Of a DNA stretch of 23,798 bases, positions 15,681 to 23,744 are shown piece by piece. Position numbers and translations under genes: made by a program. Source of the stretch: Desulfobacteraceae bacterium. GTDB taxonomy: Bacteria > Desulfobacterota > DSM-4660 > Desulfatiglandales > Desulfatiglandaceae. The notes beneath the pieces are model-generated. The model was not told where the DNA came from and did not search any database. It saw nothing but the letters and a program-made list of their open reading frames with translations. The stretch is taken from contig CP070700.1 in the NCBI GenBank assembly GCA_020349865.1, positions 164,698-188,495 on the forward strand. The letters run 5' to 3'. Within the stretch, counting starts at the first letter, position 1, and every line of letters begins with the position of its first letter.

Positions 15681-16724
15681 TTAGACCAAAAAGCCTTCAG
15701 TAAAAGGATCACCGGGTGTAAGCACGAATCGATGCAAACCGGTAACATAGGCGGAGCCGCGAATCTCCGGCACGATTGCCGAAATGCCCCCGACATTTAT
15801 CTCTCGGATAATCCGCCCTTCAAACGTAGTGCCCAACATCCCCTCGTTTACAAGCGTTTGTCCTGGCTGTAACTCCCCCCGCCCGTGTAATAGTGCTAGC
15901 TTGGCTGAGGTTCCAGTACCACACGGTGATCGATCCACATGGCCCTCCCCCAGAATAACTATGTTCTTTCCCCGCATCAGGGATTGGTTAACGGGCTCAA
16001 AAAATTCAACAACATCTATTGTATTGATATAGGCAAGCAAGGGATGTCGTACCTTCAGCTGTTGATTACCGGCATCAATAACAGCCATTCCCAAACGAGC
16101 CAACTCAGGGGCGTTCTCCGATGAAAGGGTAAATCCGGTTTGATCGATTGGAACCATGACAAAAAAACCGCCTGCATAGGCCACATCTACGGTGAACTGT
16201 CCATAGCCAGGTACTTCCAAGGATTTATCCAGCAAGAAAGCAAATGCTGATTCCAGTTGTGTGGCTACTGACTCAACACGTGGTCGCCCACCTGTCGCTT
16301 CACGAACATAGGCGGTGGAGCGAATAGGTCCGGACGGGGTGTCCACGGCAACAAGGTTTTCACCTTCATATGCATCCAACCACCCCATTTCAATGAATGC
16401 TGTAACGGCGCCTATAATACCGTGACCACACATGTAAGGGTAGCGAAGGGCATCCATAAAAACGATGCCGAAATGGCTTTCCTTATTGACCGGGTCCGTC
16501 ACGATCCCTGCAAACATATCTCGATGACCTCGCGGCTCTTTGGTAAGCAGCACGCGTATATGATCAAAATTTTCACCAAAGTACAGCCGCTTATCATTCA
16601 CCGTCGATCCGTTAATCGCAGGGACTCCGTCAATGATGAGACGTAAGGGTTCACCGGCGACGTGCAAGTCTATGGTCAAAATCTGATTTTCAAATGTGGA
16701 AAATAATTTGGTATCGAGATGCAT
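15681..16724 (-). CDS. Proline racemase / hydroxyproline epimerase family protein, copy 2
   Basis: A 347-residue proline racemase-family enzyme, clearly paralogous to the one at 12930 (shared LTxEPRGHRDM, RYPYxCGH, DRSPCGTGT, GSAYVTG/GSAHITG and the GDPFxxGFL end). Both catalytic cysteines are kept, Cys99 (YPYMCGHGIIGAV) and Cys268 (DRSPCGTGTSA), so it should racemise or epimerise rather than dehydrate. The two copies differ around residues 140-175 and in the loop before the second cysteine, suggesting different substrates. The ATG lies one base after the stop of the DDAH-like gene, and a GGAG within that gene's end serves as ribosome site. The pair therefore makes one transcript. Confidence 0.9.
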   Translation of the reverse strand: MHLDTKLFSTFENQILTIDLHVAGEPLRLIIDGVPAINGSTVNDKRLYFGENFDHIRVLLTKEPRGHRDMFAGIVTDPVNKESHFGIVFMDALRYPYMCGHGIIGAVTAFIEMGWLDAYEGENLVAVDTPSGPIRSTAYVREATGGRPRVESVATQLESAFAFLLDKSLEVPGYGQFTVDVAYAGGFFVMVPIDQTGFTLSSENAPELARLGMAVIDAGNQQLKVRHPLLAYINTIDVVEFFEPVNQSLMRGKNIVILGEGHVDRSPCGTGTSAKLALLHGRGELQPGQTLVNEGMLGTTFEGRIIREINVGGISAIVPEIRGSAYVTGLHRFVLTPGDPFTEGFLV

Positions 16725-16725
16725 A

Positions 16726-17601
16726 TTATCCGTTCTCCATCACACCACATTCAGACCGGACTCCAGAAGACCTTTCTACAGGCAAAGTGGAGCACCTGAA
16801 AGATCCACCCAAAATGATCGGTTCGGAATAGTCCAGTTCTTCAATTTGAAATCCGTTATCTTTCAAGACCCGAATTATTCTTGTATGTGATTTGGCGACA
16901 ACAATGGTTTGTGGATTGATAATAAAAACATTGGTGCCTAAACGTCTGGCCTCAGACTCTGTAACTGGCAAAAATTCAAAGCGTTTTTGTAAGAAACGTA
17001 GATCGGGTTCCTGAAAAGCCCTTAGATATATCAATAATTTTCGACCTGGGAGAATTGCCATCCGTGTATCTAAGTGCATAACATCTTCTCCCAGACACAA
17101 AGTTTTTACAGGAAAATGCTTTTCAACATTTTTTACCCCCTCAATTGTAGTTCTATTGCTTATCCCTATATATAACTCTTCATCGTCTGTGAGAACATCA
17201 CCTCCTTCGATTTTCCCTTTTTCTATTTTGACAACTTCCTTAGAATCAAGACTTGAAAGTATTTCAGCTATTGATTCAAATTCATTTTCTCTTTCCATTA
17301 AAGTAGTACTCTTACTGTAAAAAAATTTGTTCTTATAAACAAACCCCATATCTCGAGTGTACATTTGCCATGGCAACCCCTTGACTATTTTGGCAAAAAA
17401 CAACTCAACTTCATACTTCTCTAAAGCCTCAAAAAAAATTCTTTGCTGTCTAAGCAATAGACTTTCGTCCCATGGTTTCTTGAGAGAATGAAACTTCAGG
17501 AAATCAGGGCAATTATTCCTGTAATCTTTAAAATGCGGAACTGATTCGCCATAAGAAACTATGACTTTTTTTAATGGGTCGAATTCATTGGTAATATACA
17601 T
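16726..17601 (-). CDS. Dimethylargininase-like (DDAH / arginine deiminase superfamily) hydrolase
   Basis: A 291-residue pentein-fold enzyme. DDAH converts methylated arginine to citrulline plus methylamine; close relatives are arginine deiminases and amidinotransferases. Superfamily residues are visible: TRDMGFV (82-88), EGGDVL (132-137), the catalytic His176 in MHLDTRMAIL, and the nucleophile Cys270 in GGSFRCSTLPVER. Length and the GGS-x-x-C-S/T-x-P ending suit DDAH better than the longer ArcA arginine deiminase. It forms a pair with the second racemase gene (one-base gap) and follows the aminomutase-like gene by 66 bases. A product such as citrulline or ornithine would connect to the broken ornithine aminotransferase and carbamate kinase genes at 4157-5884. 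Confidence 0.82.
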   Translation of the reverse strand: MYITNEFDPLKKVIVSYGESVPHFKDYRNNCPDFLKFHSLKKPWDESLLLRQQRIFFEALEKYEVELFFAKIVKGLPWQMYTRDMGFVYKNKFFYSKSTTLMERENEFESIAEILSSLDSKEVVKIEKGKIEGGDVLTDDEELYIGISNRTTIEGVKNVEKHFPVKTLCLGEDVMHLDTRMAILPGRKLLIYLRAFQEPDLRFLQKRFEFLPVTESEARRLGTNVFIINPQTIVVAKSHTRIIRVLKDNGFQIEELDYSEPIILGGSFRCSTLPVERSSGVRSECGVMENG

Positions 17602-17667
17602 TATTTTAAAAGTTCGCTTAAAGGTCTGACCCGGAAAGTAACTGATGTGGTTGGAAGAATTTCTATA

Positions 17668-20136
17668 CTAAGAAATGTAAAAATCAGCCGTATTTGCCAA
17701 ACCACTTATATGTACAATAGGCTTACCATCCCCGTCTACTTTTACAGAACTTGGCCATGAAAACTCTGGTTCCATGCCCTTGAAATACTCCACGTCATAA
17801 GGCAGGAGTTTTGCTGATACGCCTCCGTTGTCCCTGAACATTTTCGAGGTAAGACCGAAGTCCACCTCACCCAGTTCGGTAAGAATGATATATCGGGGCA
17901 CCTCTCTCCCGCTGCCATCTCTGCGGACCCGCGTTGCAATATCGATTACATCTTGGATGTCCACAGGATTCTTTTCACTCCATTTTTTCTGCAAGGGCAG
18001 ACCCGCCACATACACATGATGAAATTCAATCCCTGTGCTCCTGCACTCATAAGCGAGTTGGTGTATCTCGTCCGCGGTGTCATTGACAGCGGATAACAAA
18101 GGCGTATTGTTGTAAACTGTGATGCCCCTGTTATTTAAGGCCCTTGTCAGCCTTTTATGCGCGGGCTTGATCTCGCTTGAATGCAAAAACTGCGTCTCAA
18201 TCTCCAGCCTTAAAGGATTTACAACAGTCAATCGATTCAGATTACCCAGTTTGTCAATGACCCCTTTGGAGTACGCTTCAGGGTGATAATTAAATTTTAG
18301 GCTGCGCAGCCGCACAGCATTGACATGATGTATCTCCTGGAGCTTCTTAATCAACTCACCAACCTTGAAAAGACATTCGACGGTATCTTGTTTGGATGCA
18401 ATAACCACATCAGTAATGTTGCCGTCGTTTCTTATGTATTCAACATCTTTATAATCTGCATCAGGATCTATTTCCACGCGGGTTTCGTGAACCCTTGAAA
18501 GGGTTGAAGAGTTGGTGGTAACAATGGACAGGGGCCTTCTTTGGTCACTGAGGGCCGTTGACTGCAATTGCTTCAAAGCATCCATATCTGCATTCTGTTT
18601 TTTGTTGGATTTTGACTTTCGCGATCCCAATAACAGGGATTCATCACCGATCTTGGCCATAAATTGAATGTCTATGGTTCCTTCTTCATTCACTCTTATA
18701 ATATCAAGCTCATTAGCGGTCGGCGCAAATTCCTTGTAATAATCCGGGGTATATGGCGTTCTGATCCAGAGGAAATTCTCGTTTTCTTTGTTCCTCTCAA
18801 CCGCCCATCCACTCGAATGCCAATCCATCTTACCAATGGGTGTGGCTGTGTTGATCCTTGGGATTATTCTATCCGACAGGTGGGCTCGCAGATAATTGGC
18901 CACATCCAACCCCTTTGAGATGGGCGTCCAATAAACGCTGTTTCCATGGATGGCGCTGCAAGGGATATAGATATAATGAAGTTCTGCCCCAGCGCCTCTC
19001 AGCAGACTAAAAAGTCGGGTCAGCTCCGGACCCTCATCATTGCAATCTTTCAAGAAGGGCGTCTGTACGTATACGGACATGCCATTTTTCAAGAAATCAG
19101 AAATAATCTCCAGACTCTCTGGTGAAATCTCATCAGGATGAATGAAATGGGTGGCGATCTCTAAGCGTTTGCCCACTTGTTGCAACTCCAGATTCTTTCT
19201 CTTGAGATAATTGAGCCAGTATGAATTGTGGGCATAAAAAAGGTGGGGGTAATAGGAGATGGAACGTGTTGCAAGGCGAAGCGTCTGCACGTGGGGAATC
19301 TCTTTGAGTCCATCGATGGCGCATGCCATATTTTCCTTGTTGAGAAATGGGTCACCGCCGGTAATTACTATCTCCTTGATGCCTGGCGAATTTCTTATGT
19401 ACTCTACGGCTTTCAGAACATCATCCTTTGTCGGATTTTCCTGATTCCGGGAATCTTTGTGCTTCCGGAAACAGAACCTGCAATATACCGGACAACTCAT
19501 GTTCAACAAAAAGATGACCCTGTTCTGATACATCTGCTCCAATAATCCCTGGTGGAATTGTCCTACCCAGGTGTTCAAATGCCCCACAGGGTCCAGTTCT
19601 TCAACAAATGGCAGGTATTGATAGGCAATCGCTTTTGAGACCTTCATCTGTCGGATAACGTGCGTGGAAAGTCTTACAGGGTAAGTATCTATGACCTTTT
19701 GCAAATCTGCGCGATCTTTTTCCGGTACTGCAATGTTGGCCAATTTTTCAAGCTGAGGAACATCTTTGACAGAGACGAATTTGTTTTCGGGGATGATCTT
19801 TTCCAAGATCGAAACAAGCATGAGGTGTGGAAGAATGACATTGTTGATTTTTGCGGGCGATGCATTAATGCTATTTGCACTGCCTAATTTTTCTGTAAGT
19901 TCCAGAAAAAAGCCTCCGGGATTATTTTCATAGCCTGTTGCCTTTAACAATCTGAGGAATTTTGTCTCCCCATCTCCCTCTCCGATGATCCCATAGAACG
20001 GTTTACCCACCAGATTTTCTTCTCCATAATGCTCAAGAAAGTCAATGACATCATGACCAAGGATGGAAAGAGAAACCTCTTTAATTTCTTGAGAATTCTT
20101 AAATTCTACTGTGTAGAGAGTATCATCAAAATTCAT
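17668..20136 (-). CDS. Tandem lysine-2,3-aminomutase-like radical SAM protein, 822 residues
   Basis: Two aminomutase (KamA)-like halves are fused. The first (about residues 150-475) has the radical SAM cluster Cys215-x3-Cys219-x2-Cys222 (CPVYCRFCFRKHK), ITGGDPF at 258-264, QTPFLKDCND at 358-367 and TPIGKMDW near 432-439, where Lys436 may be the PLP lysine. The second (about 560-795) repeats the order: VEYIRNDGNITDVVIA, NNTPLLSAVND, FHHVYVAG and PRYIILTELGEVDFG, but lacks the cysteines, the GGD and the lysine (GE instead of GK). Residues 1-150 resemble neither half. Classical aminomutases are about 420 residues. Its neighbour is an AblB-type acetyltransferase, so it may make a beta-amino acid, but several classical LAM residues are not visible. 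Start supported by GGGGG 9 bases upstream. Confidence 0.8.
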   Translation of the reverse strand: MNFDDTLYTVEFKNSQEIKEVSLSILGHDVIDFLEHYGEENLVGKPFYGIIGEGDGETKFLRLLKATGYENNPGGFFLELTEKLGSANSINASPAKINNVILPHLMLVSILEKIIPENKFVSVKDVPQLEKLANIAVPEKDRADLQKVIDTYPVRLSTHVIRQMKVSKAIAYQYLPFVEELDPVGHLNTWVGQFHQGLLEQMYQNRVIFLLNMSCPVYCRFCFRKHKDSRNQENPTKDDVLKAVEYIRNSPGIKEIVITGGDPFLNKENMACAIDGLKEIPHVQTLRLATRSISYYPHLFYAHNSYWLNYLKRKNLELQQVGKRLEIATHFIHPDEISPESLEIISDFLKNGMSVYVQTPFLKDCNDEGPELTRLFSLLRGAGAELHYIYIPCSAIHGNSVYWTPISKGLDVANYLRAHLSDRIIPRINTATPIGKMDWHSSGWAVERNKENENFLWIRTPYTPDYYKEFAPTANELDIIRVNEEGTIDIQFMAKIGDESLLLGSRKSKSNKKQNADMDALKQLQSTALSDQRRPLSIVTTNSSTLSRVHETRVEIDPDADYKDVEYIRNDGNITDVVIASKQDTVECLFKVGELIKKLQEIHHVNAVRLRSLKFNYHPEAYSKGVIDKLGNLNRLTVVNPLRLEIETQFLHSSEIKPAHKRLTRALNNRGITVYNNTPLLSAVNDTADEIHQLAYECRSTGIEFHHVYVAGLPLQKKWSEKNPVDIQDVIDIATRVRRDGSGREVPRYIILTELGEVDFGLTSKMFRDNGGVSAKLLPYDVEYFKGMEPEFSWPSSVKVDGDGKPIVHISGLANTADFYIS

Positions 20137-20309
20137 GTTTCATGCCCCCATTTTCTCAGTTAAGCATCATTGATTGACGGTAACAATGCGCTAATCAATC
20201 TCTCTTCTGGCGTCACCTTAAAAATATAGGTATCAATTCTATCAAGTATAACCGAGCACCCGGTGTGTGTCAAATAAAGGAGGTTTATATCATTTGAACA
20301 TCTTTGTCC
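20137..20309. other. Gap between acetyltransferase and aminomutase-like genes
   Basis: This 173-base gap holds no gene. A weak inverted pair, GATTGA (20172-20177) and TCAATC (20195-20200), is present. No clear terminator or promoter on the minus strand was seen, so the two genes may be read together. Confidence 0.35.
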
Positions 20310-21176
20310 TCAGGGCACGGTGTTTTCCAGGCTTTTATACCACACGTTCATGCTTTCAATACGGCCTGAAATATTGCTATTGTTCTTCAGTGTGCCGGCA
20401 TAGTGGTATCCCATTTTTGCAAATGTTATATTCATGCCTGGAGAAAGGGCCCTTGCAATGGTATAGGCGGTGAGCATTCCACGTCGTTTCATTTGTCTTT
20501 CCATTTGTGAAAGCAGCCGGCATGCTAACCCTTGTCTGCGCCAATCAGGCAGGGTCGCAAAGTCCATCATCTCCGCGCTAAGACTGTCAGTATCCATTTC
20601 AGAAGATGCAAGTGCAATAACTTCCTTGCCCTCGCGAACGCAGAAATAATAAATATGACGCCCCATGGTATCCATCAGATATTCGGGATCATGGATCGGA
20701 AAGGGATATGTCCGAAAGACCCGTTGATAGACAGAACTTATCTCTCTGGCATCTGACGGGGTGCATCGGCGGACCATATCCTCGTGCTCGTCGGTCCCTC
20801 GAATGCCACAGATCGTTTTTTTTTGAGCTATCTCCAAGATCTGTTTTATCTGATCATGGTGTTTCTCCAGACGACGTTCTGGAGAAAAATATTTCGCCAT
20901 AAAGACCATATCCCCAGTTCCTCTGGAAAAACCGGGGATATTCGCCTCCTCACCGTACCCCTCCTGCTCAAAGAATGAGCTCAGTGCACCGGGGACCTTG
21001 GCCAGAATCTTTCCATATCCCTTTTCTTGCGCCATTTCGTCCATGGCCTTAATAATGTCAGGTGCTTCTGCTTCATACATTTTCATCAAATAGATTCGGC
21101 TGTTGTAGGGGCCATGGTGAATGACTGTTCTGTGGAACTTCTCGATGTTGTCGTACGTTCTTGGCGTTTGTCTCAT
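20310..21176 (-). CDS. ablB: Putative beta-lysine N-acetyltransferase (AblB-like GNAT)
   Basis: A 288-residue protein matching the AblB pattern: an N-terminal half with NSRIYLMKM, IIKAMDEMAQEKGYGKILAKVPG, FFEQEGYGEEANIPGFSRGTGDMVFMAKYFS, then a C-terminal GNAT fold from about residue 135 (RRCTPSDAREISSVYQRVF). The acetyl-CoA loop is visible in DFATLPDWRRQGLACRLLSQME, and GMLTAYTIARALSPGMNITFAKMGYHYAGTL ends the domain. AblB acetylates beta-lysine to the osmolyte N-epsilon-acetyl-beta-lysine, made by AblA (lysine 2,3-aminomutase). Here the next gene is a doubled, divergent aminomutase, so the true substrate may differ. The start at 21176 has only a weak ribosome site. It lies 47 bases after the adenylate kinase gene. 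Confidence 0.82.
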   Translation of the reverse strand: MRQTPRTYDNIEKFHRTVIHHGPYNSRIYLMKMYEAEAPDIIKAMDEMAQEKGYGKILAKVPGALSSFFEQEGYGEEANIPGFSRGTGDMVFMAKYFSPERRLEKHHDQIKQILEIAQKKTICGIRGTDEHEDMVRRCTPSDAREISSVYQRVFRTYPFPIHDPEYLMDTMGRHIYYFCVREGKEVIALASSEMDTDSLSAEMMDFATLPDWRRQGLACRLLSQMERQMKRRGMLTAYTIARALSPGMNITFAKMGYHYAGTLKNNSNISGRIESMNVWYKSLENTVP

Positions 21177-21223
21177 GAGACGAAATGGGGTGAAGGTGAA
21201 AAAGTTCTCCAGTCCAGCGAGGC

Positions 21224-21907
21224 TTATCCGTTGAGCTTGGACATTAGTTCAGCCGAGACCTCTTTCACACCAGGCCTTCCATCCAACTCGATGATTTTAG
21301 GATTGCCTGCATTGTTTGACGAAAGCTCCTTAAAGAAATTGATAGCTGCTGTGGTGCCGGTTTCGGTATCGTAGTAGATGCTGTGCCGTTGATCGATTGC
21401 CTCTTCATCCTGGTCATCAGAGCGGGACTTCAGATCACCACCGCAGATCCTGCATTTGTCCCCGTCCGGTTTGATGGCATCGATATAGATATTGTTTGGA
21501 TGGTTGTTATCATTGACGCACAAACGGCGTCCCATTATTCGATTTTTAGCGATCTTTCTGTCAAGCACCATTTCGATCACGATGTCTAAGTTGATCCCTT
21601 CCTTTCTGAGAGCCTTGTCCAATTCCTGCGCCTGGGTGAGGTTCCTGGGAAAACCGTCCAACAGCCAACCGTTTTTGCAGTCATCTTCCTTAAGGCGGTC
21701 AAGAATCATGGGAATGGTGATGCTGTCAGGCACTAATTCACCCCTGTCGATGTACCCTTTTGCCTCATTACCCAGGACTGTTCCGCGCGAGATATTGTCC
21801 CTGAAGATTACCCCGGTTTCAATATGGGGAATACCAAACTTTTCCTTTACTATTGCACCCTGCGTGCCTTTACCACTTCCATTTGGGCCGAAAAAAAGTA
21901 TCTTCAT
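21224..21907 (-). CDS. adk: Adenylate kinase, divergent
   Basis: A 227-residue nucleoside-phosphate kinase (ATP + AMP to 2 ADP). The P-loop is GPNGSGKGTQ (7-16), the NMP-binding stretch reads PHIETGVIFRD where most enzymes have an STGD-type motif, and GELVPD and LLDGFPRNLTQAQELD follow. The LID region has RLCVND and CRICGG, suggesting a partial zinc-type LID, and an acidic SRSDDQDEEAIDQRH part. The frame is open from 21961, but ATG at 21907 has GGAG about 9 bases upstream and starts right at the conserved beta-strand. Position directly before the AblB-like gene is unusual for a housekeeping adk, so this may be a second, specialised copy. Confidence 0.85.
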   Translation of the reverse strand: MKILFFGPNGSGKGTQGAIVKEKFGIPHIETGVIFRDNISRGTVLGNEAKGYIDRGELVPDSITIPMILDRLKEDDCKNGWLLDGFPRNLTQAQELDKALRKEGINLDIVIEMVLDRKIAKNRIMGRRLCVNDNNHPNNIYIDAIKPDGDKCRICGGDLKSRSDDQDEEAIDQRHSIYYDTETGTTAAINFFKELSSNNAGNPKIIELDGRPGVKEVSAELMSKLNG

Positions 21908-21967
21908 CGTGCCATCTCCTTTTTTAGTTATATTAACATTAGTAGTTTCGTAAAAAGTCATTAATTA

Positions 21968-22132
21968 GACGGCACAGTAAAAAGCTCCAGATGTAAGGCG
22001 CGCGAATCTTTAGGAATGAGGCGTACTTATACGTACGTCGGAATGACTAAAGATGAAGCGCAACGCAGCCCTTCGGATTTGCTCAGGGCCGCGAGCCTGT
22101 CGAGCGGCAGATGGACTTTTTACGAAGCCGTC
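21968..22132. mobile_element. MITE-like palindromic repeat element
   Basis: The 165-base intergenic element has imperfect terminal inverted repeats. The left end is GACGGCACAGTAAAAAGC with a CCAGATG tail; the right end, read on the other strand, is GACGGCTTCGTAAAAAGT with a CCATCTG tail. A further TTTCGTAAAAAGTC copy lies just outside at 21946-21959. The inside has more small palindromes (GTAC words around 22022-22037) and no credible gene. It looks like a small non-autonomous element or a structured intergenic repeat between the adenylate kinase and phosphoglycerate mutase genes. It could also act as a terminator or processing site for the mutase transcript. Confidence 0.5.
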
Positions 22133-22207
22133 AACATTATCTTTCCTTTGTGAATGCTCAGTTGGGCAAACGCAAACTACATTTAGAAACAGGCCCATGT
22201 CAAGGCA

Positions 22208-23431
22208 TTAAGAATCCCTGAGGAACTCAGGCATCAGATCATGTCCTTTTCTGAAAACTATCCCGGAATAACTGGCAGAGGCCTCCGTAAAACCAGGACC
22301 CTCTGGTGCTGAGTCAAGCTCCTTTTTACTGCCCCAGGCAAAGGGTGTGGGCTCGCTTGAATGCGTTCTCTTGCAAATAGGGGTAAGATGATCGCTTGCA
22401 ACCATTATCCGGTAGTCATCGAACACTGTCAGACCACTTAAAACGGTGCCCACCACCTTTTCATCAAATGCCTCAATCGCCTGGATCTTTTCGCTGATAT
22501 TACCGTTGTGGCTGGCTTCATCGGGAGCCTCTACGTGCACAAACACAAAATCAAGGTGTTCAAGTCCATGTAACGCCCCTTCAGCCTTGCCGCGATAATT
22601 GGTATCCAGATAACCGGTTGCGCCAGCCACTTTTATGGCTTCAAAACCAGCAAAAACACCGATTCCCTTTAAAAGATCCACCGCCGATATAACGCCTCCA
22701 TTAAGGCCGAACTTATCCCTGAAGGGGTGAAGTTCGGGCGACTTCCCCTGTCCCCACAACCAGATGGAATTTGCCTCTTTAAGACCCTTTTGCCGCCTCT
22801 CCTTGTTTAACGGATGACCCCTCAGAATTTCCCAGGAACGACGAATGAGGTCTTGAATTTGATTCTGGTTCGGATCATTCAGATACGGCTCCATATTATG
22901 ATCTAATACATCATGGGGCGGGATAGTTTCCGCCATTTCAGGCCCTTGATCCCACACGAGAAGGTGTCGGTACGCCACACCGGGATAGATTTTCACCCCT
23001 GGTGTAATCATCTCTATTTTTAAGCTCTCTACAATCTCCCTTGCCTCTTTCGTAGAGATGTCACCTGAACTATGGCTCACCATCAGGATCTGCCGATCCA
23101 ATCTCCAGTCCAGCGTAACAAGATTCATTCGAAAGGCAACTTCACCGGGCTTGAGTTTTACACCCATGCTGGCCGCCTCAAATGGGGCCCTTCCAGTGCG
23201 ACATGACTCGGGATCGTATCCGAGTAACGATAGATTGGCAACATCGCTGCCCGGCTCCATACGCTCCGGTATTGTTTTAACAAGTCCGACCCGGCAGGCA
23301 GCGATTCGATCCATATGAGGGGTTTTGGCCACCTCAAGCGGTGTCCTCCCGTCCAGTTCAGGGATGGGGTAATCCGCCATCCCATCCCCAACCAGCAGTA
23401 TATACTTTGTTACATTGCGATCTTTATCCAT
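22208..23431 (-). CDS. apgM: Archaeal-type cofactor-independent phosphoglycerate mutase / proposed homoserine kinase
   Basis: A 407-residue alkaline-phosphatase-superfamily enzyme of COG3635. Members either interconvert 3- and 2-phosphoglycerate or, in a bacterial subgroup, are proposed as homoserine kinases in threonine synthesis. Visible metal and catalytic parts: VGDGMADYP (14-22), the catalytic-serine segment EPGSDVANLSLLGYDP (about 59-74), RAPFEAAS, VHVEAPDEASHNG in the second half, and ASDHLTPICKRTHSSEPTPF near the end with the His/Asp metal ligands. Length is normal for the family. No strong ribosome site precedes the ATG at 23431. The product choice cannot be made from this window; a threonine-pathway gene nearby would favour the kinase role. 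Confidence 0.88.
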   Translation of the reverse strand: MDKDRNVTKYILLVGDGMADYPIPELDGRTPLEVAKTPHMDRIAACRVGLVKTIPERMEPGSDVANLSLLGYDPESCRTGRAPFEAASMGVKLKPGEVAFRMNLVTLDWRLDRQILMVSHSSGDISTKEAREIVESLKIEMITPGVKIYPGVAYRHLLVWDQGPEMAETIPPHDVLDHNMEPYLNDPNQNQIQDLIRRSWEILRGHPLNKERRQKGLKEANSIWLWGQGKSPELHPFRDKFGLNGGVISAVDLLKGIGVFAGFEAIKVAGATGYLDTNYRGKAEGALHGLEHLDFVFVHVEAPDEASHNGNISEKIQAIEAFDEKVVGTVLSGLTVFDDYRIMVASDHLTPICKRTHSSEPTPFAWGSKKELDSAPEGPGFTEASASYSGIVFRKGHDLMPEFLRDS

Positions 23432-23453
23432 TAAATTTTTATTCCATTCATTC

Positions 23454-23656
23454 GGTTCATCCGGTTAATGAGGACTCCTCAACACGAAACATAGTTGCGG
23501 GGTTGAAGGGTGAAGCGGTCTTTTCGTGGTGACTGCTGGAAGGCCTTCGTGATTTCAGGCTGAGAAGCCCGGAATCGAAGAAAAGACTGCTTCGACCTTA
23601 CCATCTACCAACTTCATATCTGATCAGTTTCGCGGTACTCATTAACCGGATGAACC
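23454..23656. repeat. Long inverted-repeat element
   Basis: GGTTCATCCGGTTAATGAG (23454-23472) is repeated as its exact reverse complement at 23638-23656. Within it a second pair, GAAGCGGTCTTTTC (23512-23525) and GAAAAGACTGCTTC (23580-23593), matches with one difference, and inner GAAGGCCTTC and GATT..GGC/GCC..AATC words fold further. The nested symmetry suggests a large cruciform or RNA hairpin, or a small mobile repeat. No gene is visible in 23432-23744 otherwise. Confidence 0.6.
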
Positions 23657-23744
23657 ATACTTTCTCTTGACAGGATAACAAGATCGACTGGATTAGTGTT
23701 TCGGTAGCCCTGTAATCCTTTCAAAATATAGATCTGGCGAACTA

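Noticed and set aside
12930..16724. Either racemase being a trans-3-hydroxyproline dehydratase
   Set aside because: Both proteins have Cys at both catalytic positions; the dehydratase type has Thr in place of the first.
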